In this document: positions 59,912 through 64,000 of the stretch, one piece after another
Layout: each line of letters begins with the position of its first letter
How positions within the stretch are numbered: position 1 is the first letter of the stretch
Origin: UBA1161 sp002311745
GTDB taxonomy: Bacteria; Planctomycetota; Phycisphaerae; Tepidisphaerales; Tepidisphaeraceae
NCBI GenBank assembly: GCA_050018415.1
Contig: JBEKAB010000018.1
Location: 1-64,000, forward strand
Reading direction: 5' to 3'
DNA length: 64,000 bases
Notes under the pieces: model-generated
Told to the model about the DNA's origin: nothing
Seen by the model: the letters and a program-made list of their open reading frames with translations, nothing else
Databases searched by the model: none
Program-made: the position numbers and the translations under genes

Positions 59912-60014
59912 TGAACCACGGAGCCACGGAGGCACGCGCTGCGCGTGAGCAGTTGAGCAATAGACAGTAGATCAGTAGAGGGAACAGCGCCTCCGTGTCT
60001 CCGTGCCTCCGTGG
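59912..60014. repeat. Palindromic repeat (CACGGAGGC / GCCTCCGTG class)
   Basis: The left arm (about 59912-59936, GAACCACGGAGCCACGGAGGC) and right arm (about 59985-60014, CGCCTCCGTGTCTCCGTGCC then TCCGTGGTT) pair imperfectly. The region between them contains the CAGTAGATCAGTAGA stretch. It follows the HEPN-like gene and overlaps the 3' flank of the SurA-like gene. Confidence 0.75.
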
Positions 60015-60028
60015 TTTGCTTTTTTGCG

Positions 60029-61366
60029 TTACGGCTTGGCCCAGCGCGGGTAGTTCTCCATCGCCATCTGCACGGCGGCGTCGATCATCTGCGGATCGGT
60101 GCGCACCACCGCGTTCTCCAGCAGCCGCTGCACGTCCTCTTGTTCCAGCTTGCGAAGCTGCTCGCCGCGCAGGGTCTGGCGGATTTCATCCTGCACCGCC
60201 TCGTCCTCGAAGCTGCGCACGCCGCCGTGTACCCGGCTGACCAGCTTGACGACGTAGAATCCACCGCGATCCTCGATCACGTCGCTGACGTCGCCGGGAT
60301 TCATCGTCCAGATTTGATCCTCCACGTTCGTCAGGGCGAAGCTGTGGCGCTCGACGGTGCGCGGCTCGGCAAACAGCGGGGAATTCTGCAGCTTGGCCAG
60401 GCCGGCCATATCCTCGCCGGCCAGGGCACGGCGGCGAAAATCGTGGATTTTGTCCATCGCCAGGGCCCGGCCCAGGTCGGACGGATCGGTGTGCAGAATC
60501 CAGACGACGGCCTTGTCGGGCTGGCTGAAACGGCTCGCCAGGTTCGCCTGGTAATAGCGCCGCATGTCGCCGGCGGTGACCTGCACGCGCGGCTCGATCT
60601 TGCGCGTCAGGTAAATCTGCACCAAGTAGAAGCGATGCTGGTCCTCGACCTGCTCGTTGAAATCCTCGCCTTCGGCCAGGGCGCGGCGGCGCGCCACTTC
60701 CAGCGAACCGCCGGCTTCGGTGATCTTGCGCGTGCGCCAGCGCTCGGTGAGTATCGCCGCCAGCTCCTTGTCCTTGGATTCCAGCGTCCGCTCGGCGGCG
60801 GCATAGCGCAGCTCATCGTAGACCAGTTCCTGCGTCGTCTTGTCGATGCGGTCGCGCGCGGCGACCTGAAACCGGCGGAGGTCATACTGGCGGGCCAACT
60901 CGCCCAGCACCGTCGCATCGCGGCGAAGCACCTTGTTGGCGAAGATCGGCGTGCCGTTGACGACCGCGACGACGGTGCCCAGCTCCATGTACTGACCGCC
61001 CGGAAGCGCCGGGCGAGTGGACGCCAGGGTCGTCGGCCCGGTCGTCGGGCCGGTGGTCGGGCCGGTCGTCGCGGCCACGGACGGGCGCGTGGCCACGCCC
61101 TCCACCTCGCCGGGCTGCGGGAAGGTCCGGCGCACGGTTTCGGAAATCCCCGCGCTACCGCCCATCGGCACCAGGGGCGGCGCCGGCGGCTCGGCCTGCA
61201 CGTCCCGCTGAGGCACCACGCCCGGCTGGTCCGTCACCGACATCGGCGCTTCGCTGAGGTTGTGGCGGGAATAAAACTCCTCCGGCGACACCGGCTGGGG
61301 ATTGCTCCCGCCGCAACCGGCCAATAGTAGCGCGATCAGCCAGATTCCCTTGGGCCACATCCGCAT
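60029..61366 (-). CDS. SurA/PpiC-type peptidyl-prolyl isomerase lipoprotein
   Basis: The periplasmic chaperone-like lipoprotein has 445 residues. The signal ends in the lipobox L-L-A-G-C (Cys near 18). A Thr/Gly-Pro repeat region (T-T-G-P, about 88-105) precedes the N-terminal chaperone-like helices (V-V-A-V-V-N-G-T-P-I). A parvulin-type domain covers about 225-375, with a weakly conserved active site (L-A-K-L-Q-N-S-P-L-F). SurA homologues assist outer-membrane protein folding, matching the TonB receptor. It is the third gene of the minus-strand unit with the ABC genes, 36 bp after the permease; the functional link is unclear. Confidence 0.8.
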   Translation of the reverse strand: MRMWPKGIWLIALLLAGCGGSNPQPVSPEEFYSRHNLSEAPMSVTDQPGVVPQRDVQAEPPAPPLVPMGGSAGISETVRRTFPQPGEVEGVATRPSVAATTGPTTGPTTGPTTLASTRPALPGGQYMELGTVVAVVNGTPIFANKVLRRDATVLGELARQYDLRRFQVAARDRIDKTTQELVYDELRYAAAERTLESKDKELAAILTERWRTRKITEAGGSLEVARRRALAEGEDFNEQVEDQHRFYLVQIYLTRKIEPRVQVTAGDMRRYYQANLASRFSQPDKAVVWILHTDPSDLGRALAMDKIHDFRRRALAGEDMAGLAKLQNSPLFAEPRTVERHSFALTNVEDQIWTMNPGDVSDVIEDRGGFYVVKLVSRVHGGVRSFEDEAVQDEIRQTLRGEQLRKLEQEDVQRLLENAVVRTDPQMIDAAVQMAMENYPRWAKP

Positions 61367-61402
61367 CCGTCACCTCGCCAAGGCCATTGTAGACGCCGGC
61401 TC

Positions 61403-63157
61403 CTAGGTTCGGAACATCGCGCCCAGCCGCCGGCCCATCAGCCCGTACGCCGCCGACAACGCCAGCGCCAGCAGCAACATCGCCCACACGCCCAGCGCCG
61501 CGGCAACGTACAGCCCATCCCCAAGACGCTGGGCAAGTTCCAGAATGGCCCGGGTGATGGGAAAATACGCCGAGCGCTGAGCCAAAATCAGTGAGTCGCT
61601 GACCTCCAACAGGGAAAACGCAAACGCCAACAGCGCCCCGGCGATCAGGTTCGCCCCGATCAGCGGGATGGTGATCTTCCGCAGAACTCTCAGGCGGCTT
61701 GCGCCCAGGTTGGCGCCGGCCAATTCCAGGTCGCGCGGGGTTTGCTGCAAGCCGGCGACCGCGGAGCGCACGACGTACGGCAAGCGCCGCGTCGCATAAG
61801 CGATGATCAAAAACAGCACCGGCTGCTCCTGCACGTTCAGCCACAGGGGCAAGCTGGCGCCGTAGCGCTGCTGGAGGGAAACGCTGACGGCCAAATACCC
61901 GAACGCCAGGACCAGTCCGGGCACCGCCAGGGGAAGCATGCACAGGATGTCGATGATCGCCGCGTGGCGCCGGTTGCCGCGGGCGATGGTGATCGCCGCG
62001 CCCAGCCCCACCGCCATCGCCACCACCGTCGCGCCGCCGGCGTACAGGACCGAATTCTGCACGCTGGGCATGGCCAGGTCATCCAACAGCGCCGCTCCAT
62101 AATGGCTGAGCGTGAAACTTCGCGGCAAAACCGAGCGATACCACTGGCCCGTCGTCGTCAGGCTGGTCAGCACCACCGATATGTGCGGCAACAGGGCCAA
62201 AAGAAGCGTGACGACGAAAGGAGTCGCGGCCGCAGCTGCGCGCCAGGAGCGCAACGGACGCACGATCGCCGCCGTCGCCGCCTTGGTCGTCGCCGCATCG
62301 GAGCTTCTGCCCAACAGCGCCTTGCCGATCAGGTACAGCCCCGCGGACACCGCCAGGGTCACGACCACCAGCGCGAACGGCAAGGGACTGGCGGCGATGT
62401 CCGTGATCTGCCGGAAAATCTGCACCGGCGTGATCGTGTTGTAGTCGAACATCAGCGGCGTGCCCAGCTCCGTGAAGCTCCAGATCAGCGTCAGCGTGCA
62501 CCCGGCCGACAGGCCCGGACGAATCAGAGGCAAGGTGATCCTGCGGAAAATCGTCCATCGCCCCGCGCCCAGATTCGCCGCCGCCTGCTCCATCGCCGGG
62601 TCGATGTTGGCCAGCGCCGCCTGAAGATTCAGAAGCAGCACCGGGTACAAGTGCAGCGCTTCGACCAGGATGATGCCGGCGAGGCGGAACCTGCCCAGCC
62701 AGTCGAAACCGGCGCCGCGGCCCATGCCCAGCAAGACGGTCAGCGGACCCAGTCGGCCCAGGAGCAGACGCACGCCGATGGCCCCGACGAACGGCGGCAA
62801 TACCAGCGGGGCCAGCAGCAATCCCCCCAGCACCGCCCGCCCGGGAAATTCGTACCGCACGCTCAGAATCGCCAGGGGCATGGAAACGATCAGGCACAAG
62901 AGCGTCACCGCAATGGCCACGGCGGCGGCGTTGATCAGGCCCTGGACCAGCACCGGATTGGAGAAAATCAGGCGGACGTAGGTGAGCGTGAGATGGCCGT
63001 CCTTGCCCACGAAGCCGACGCGGACCACCTGCCAAATCGGCCACAGCAGGAAAACGGCGAAGAAGCCGTACAGAGCGAGCATGGCGGCGGACCGGGCAAG
63101 CTTCTGCGGGCTGCCGCCCGCAGCTATCAATCTCGAGTTAATGCTGTTCATCGTCAT
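61403..63157 (-). CDS. Two-domain ABC transporter permease (FbpB/AfuB type)
   Basis: The 584-residue inner-membrane permease has about 12 helices arranged as two fused BPD_transp_1 halves. Each half has an EAA loop (A-A-A-N-L-G-A-G-R-W near 193 and L-A-G-A-N-L-G-A-S near 487) for ATPase docking. Fused permeases of this kind import Fe(III), thiamine or phosphonates. ATG 63157 overlaps the preceding gene's stop (ATGA), giving coupling; an open frame upstream to 63238 is antisense-like. The ATPase is not visible in the window. Confidence 0.9.
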   Translation of the reverse strand: MTMNSINSRLIAAGGSPQKLARSAAMLALYGFFAVFLLWPIWQVVRVGFVGKDGHLTLTYVRLIFSNPVLVQGLINAAAVAIAVTLLCLIVSMPLAILSVRYEFPGRAVLGGLLLAPLVLPPFVGAIGVRLLLGRLGPLTVLLGMGRGAGFDWLGRFRLAGIILVEALHLYPVLLLNLQAALANIDPAMEQAAANLGAGRWTIFRRITLPLIRPGLSAGCTLTLIWSFTELGTPLMFDYNTITPVQIFRQITDIAASPLPFALVVVTLAVSAGLYLIGKALLGRSSDAATTKAATAAIVRPLRSWRAAAAATPFVVTLLLALLPHISVVLTSLTTTGQWYRSVLPRSFTLSHYGAALLDDLAMPSVQNSVLYAGGATVVAMAVGLGAAITIARGNRRHAAIIDILCMLPLAVPGLVLAFGYLAVSVSLQQRYGASLPLWLNVQEQPVLFLIIAYATRRLPYVVRSAVAGLQQTPRDLELAGANLGASRLRVLRKITIPLIGANLIAGALLAFAFSLLEVSDSLILAQRSAYFPITRAILELAQRLGDGLYVAAALGVWAMLLLALALSAAYGLMGRRLGAMFRT

Positions 63158-64000
63158 GGACTCGTTGCTTCGGCTGCGACCCGGCGATAGTGCTCGCGGA
63201 ATTTCTCGCCCCACGCGATGCGCTGCTGGGCCTTCCATAACTCGGCATCCGCCGATGGGTCGGCTTCGATCCCTTTGCGCTGCGACGTCAGTTGAGTCAG
63301 CTCGCTGCGCGTCATGGGAATGTCGGATAGTTCCTCAAGCAATGCCGAGCGGCGCAATGGATCGGAGACGGACAGAATGCGGCCGCAGGCTTGCCGCAGA
63401 TCGTCGCGGTCGTCGATCCACGCCGCGGCCCAGATCCACTGCAGGTCGGTCATCATCCCCATCCACTGTCCGCGGGTGTTGAAATTGCCGGCGGCGGTGA
63501 AGTAGTCCACATCATCCGCCCATCCGCTGCGGTCAACGTAGACGCTTTGGCGGATAGGCGGCCGGCACAGCGGCCGTACGCGTGGGCCGCCGGTTTGACC
63601 GACCTTCAGAATCCACAGCCGCTGGCCCTCGGGACTCAAAAGAAATTGGACAAAATGCTGAGCCAGCTCGAGCTGCCGGCCGCGCGTGCCGTAGAGGATG
63701 GCGACCGGGTCGGGGTTGATGATGGTGGCGGCCTGAGGAACGACGAACCGCTCGCGCTGGGGGCCGACGATCTGCACGGTGGCGCGTCCGTAAAAATCGA
63801 TGGCCGTGCCCGCGGCCGCGTCGCCGCCGGCCACGTCCGTCGGGACCGTGGACGAAGCATCCTCAAAGTAGCGGGTGTTGGCGGCGATCAAAATCATGCG
63901 GCGCATTCCGCGGGCAAAACCGCCGTCCAGGGCCTGCTGATACTGGGCCGTGTCCATCAGTTGTCCCGGCGGCAGCCCGCGGTTTTCCGGGCGAGCGAAA
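63154..64000 (-). CDS. ABC transporter substrate-binding protein, 5' end outside window
   Basis: The frame is open to the window edge, so only the C-terminal 281 or so residues are visible, and the ATG at 63957 is not the start. The fold segments Q-A-A-T-I-I-N-P-D-P-V-A-I and A-Q-H-F-V-Q-F-L-L-S-P-E-G-Q (the hallmark of family 1/iron-binding proteins) identify it. It should deliver substrate to the permease just downstream, with which it overlaps by 4 nt. Iron or a similar anion-bound cation is the likeliest substrate from the permease type, but not proven. Confidence 0.88.
   Translation of the reverse strand, partial: FARPENRGLPPGQLMDTAQYQQALDGGFARGMRRMILIAANTRYFEDASSTVPTDVAGGDAAAGTAIDFYGRATVQIVGPQRERFVVPQAATIINPDPVAILYGTRGRQLELAQHFVQFLLSPEGQRLWILKVGQTGGPRVRPLCRPPIRQSVYVDRSGWADDVDYFTAAGNFNTRGQWMGMMTDLQWIWAAAWIDDRDDLRQACGRILSVSDPLRRSALLEELSDIPMTRSELTQLTSQRKGIEADPSADAELWKAQQRIAWGEKFREHYRRVAAEATSP

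Overview
The window looks like a chromosomal segment of a Planctomycetota bacterium, most likely of the Phycisphaerae. This is inference from gene content: high G+C, PEP-CTERM/VPLPA-type exported proteins, a giant CARDB-repeat surface protein with a dockerin-like end, Hanks-type kinases fused to TPRs, a DUF4091-type polysaccharide-related lipoprotein, and both outer-membrane (TonB receptor, KDO synthesis) and peptidoglycan (UppP, SpoIID, D-amino-acid transaminase) functions. No CRISPR array, rRNA, complete insertion sequence or phage was found. Three tRNA genes are present: Arg-CCU, Leu-UAA and Ser-CGA.

Layout. 1-12944 is the 3' part of a giant surface-protein gene, followed by a PEP-CTERM protein (13012-13746). 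A tRNA-Arg and a histidine kinase/NarL regulator pair lie at 14261-16511. On the minus strand a TPR protein carrying two RNA polymerase alpha-CTD modules precedes a SpoIID-like protein (16725-18920). 19004-24128 holds a lipid kinase, kdsA, a convergent D-amino-acid transaminase, aroB and dprA. 24147-27389 encodes an M48 metalloprotease and an HtrA-like protease. 27575-31475 encodes an FHA-GAF-PP2C phosphatase and a TPR-Ser/Thr kinase. uppP, a MauE/DoxX-like membrane protein and tRNA-Leu follow.

33438-35852 is a second kinase-TPR gene interrupted by an in-frame TAG, followed by a decayed MFS/surface-protein chimera. Next come a dicarboxylate symporter, DAHP synthase, a small histone-H1-like basic protein, a GT39 glycosyltransferase, tRNA-Ser, a VWA/GATase-like membrane protein, a TonB receptor, a second glycosyltransferase, metG, a small zinc-ribbon protein and the DUF4091 lipoprotein. 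53573-57022 carries a VPLPA-type exported protein and a subtilisin-like PEP-CTERM protease, both with clear terminators. The window ends with a Gfo/Idh/MocA dehydrogenase, an accessory-looking HEPN-like protein, and a minus-strand operon: ABC binding protein, two-domain permease, SurA/PpiC-type lipoprotein.

Three themes stand out. (i) Envelope building and quality control. (ii) Phosphorylation signalling by kinase-TPR and FHA-phosphatase proteins, plus the alpha-CTD adaptor-like protein, which I consider the most novel item. (iii) Non-coding structure: several unrelated palindromic intergenic repeats at gene ends, one of which has become a signal-peptide coding sequence, and a set of genes whose -10-like boxes sit 6-7 nt before the start codon, suggesting leaderless mRNAs.
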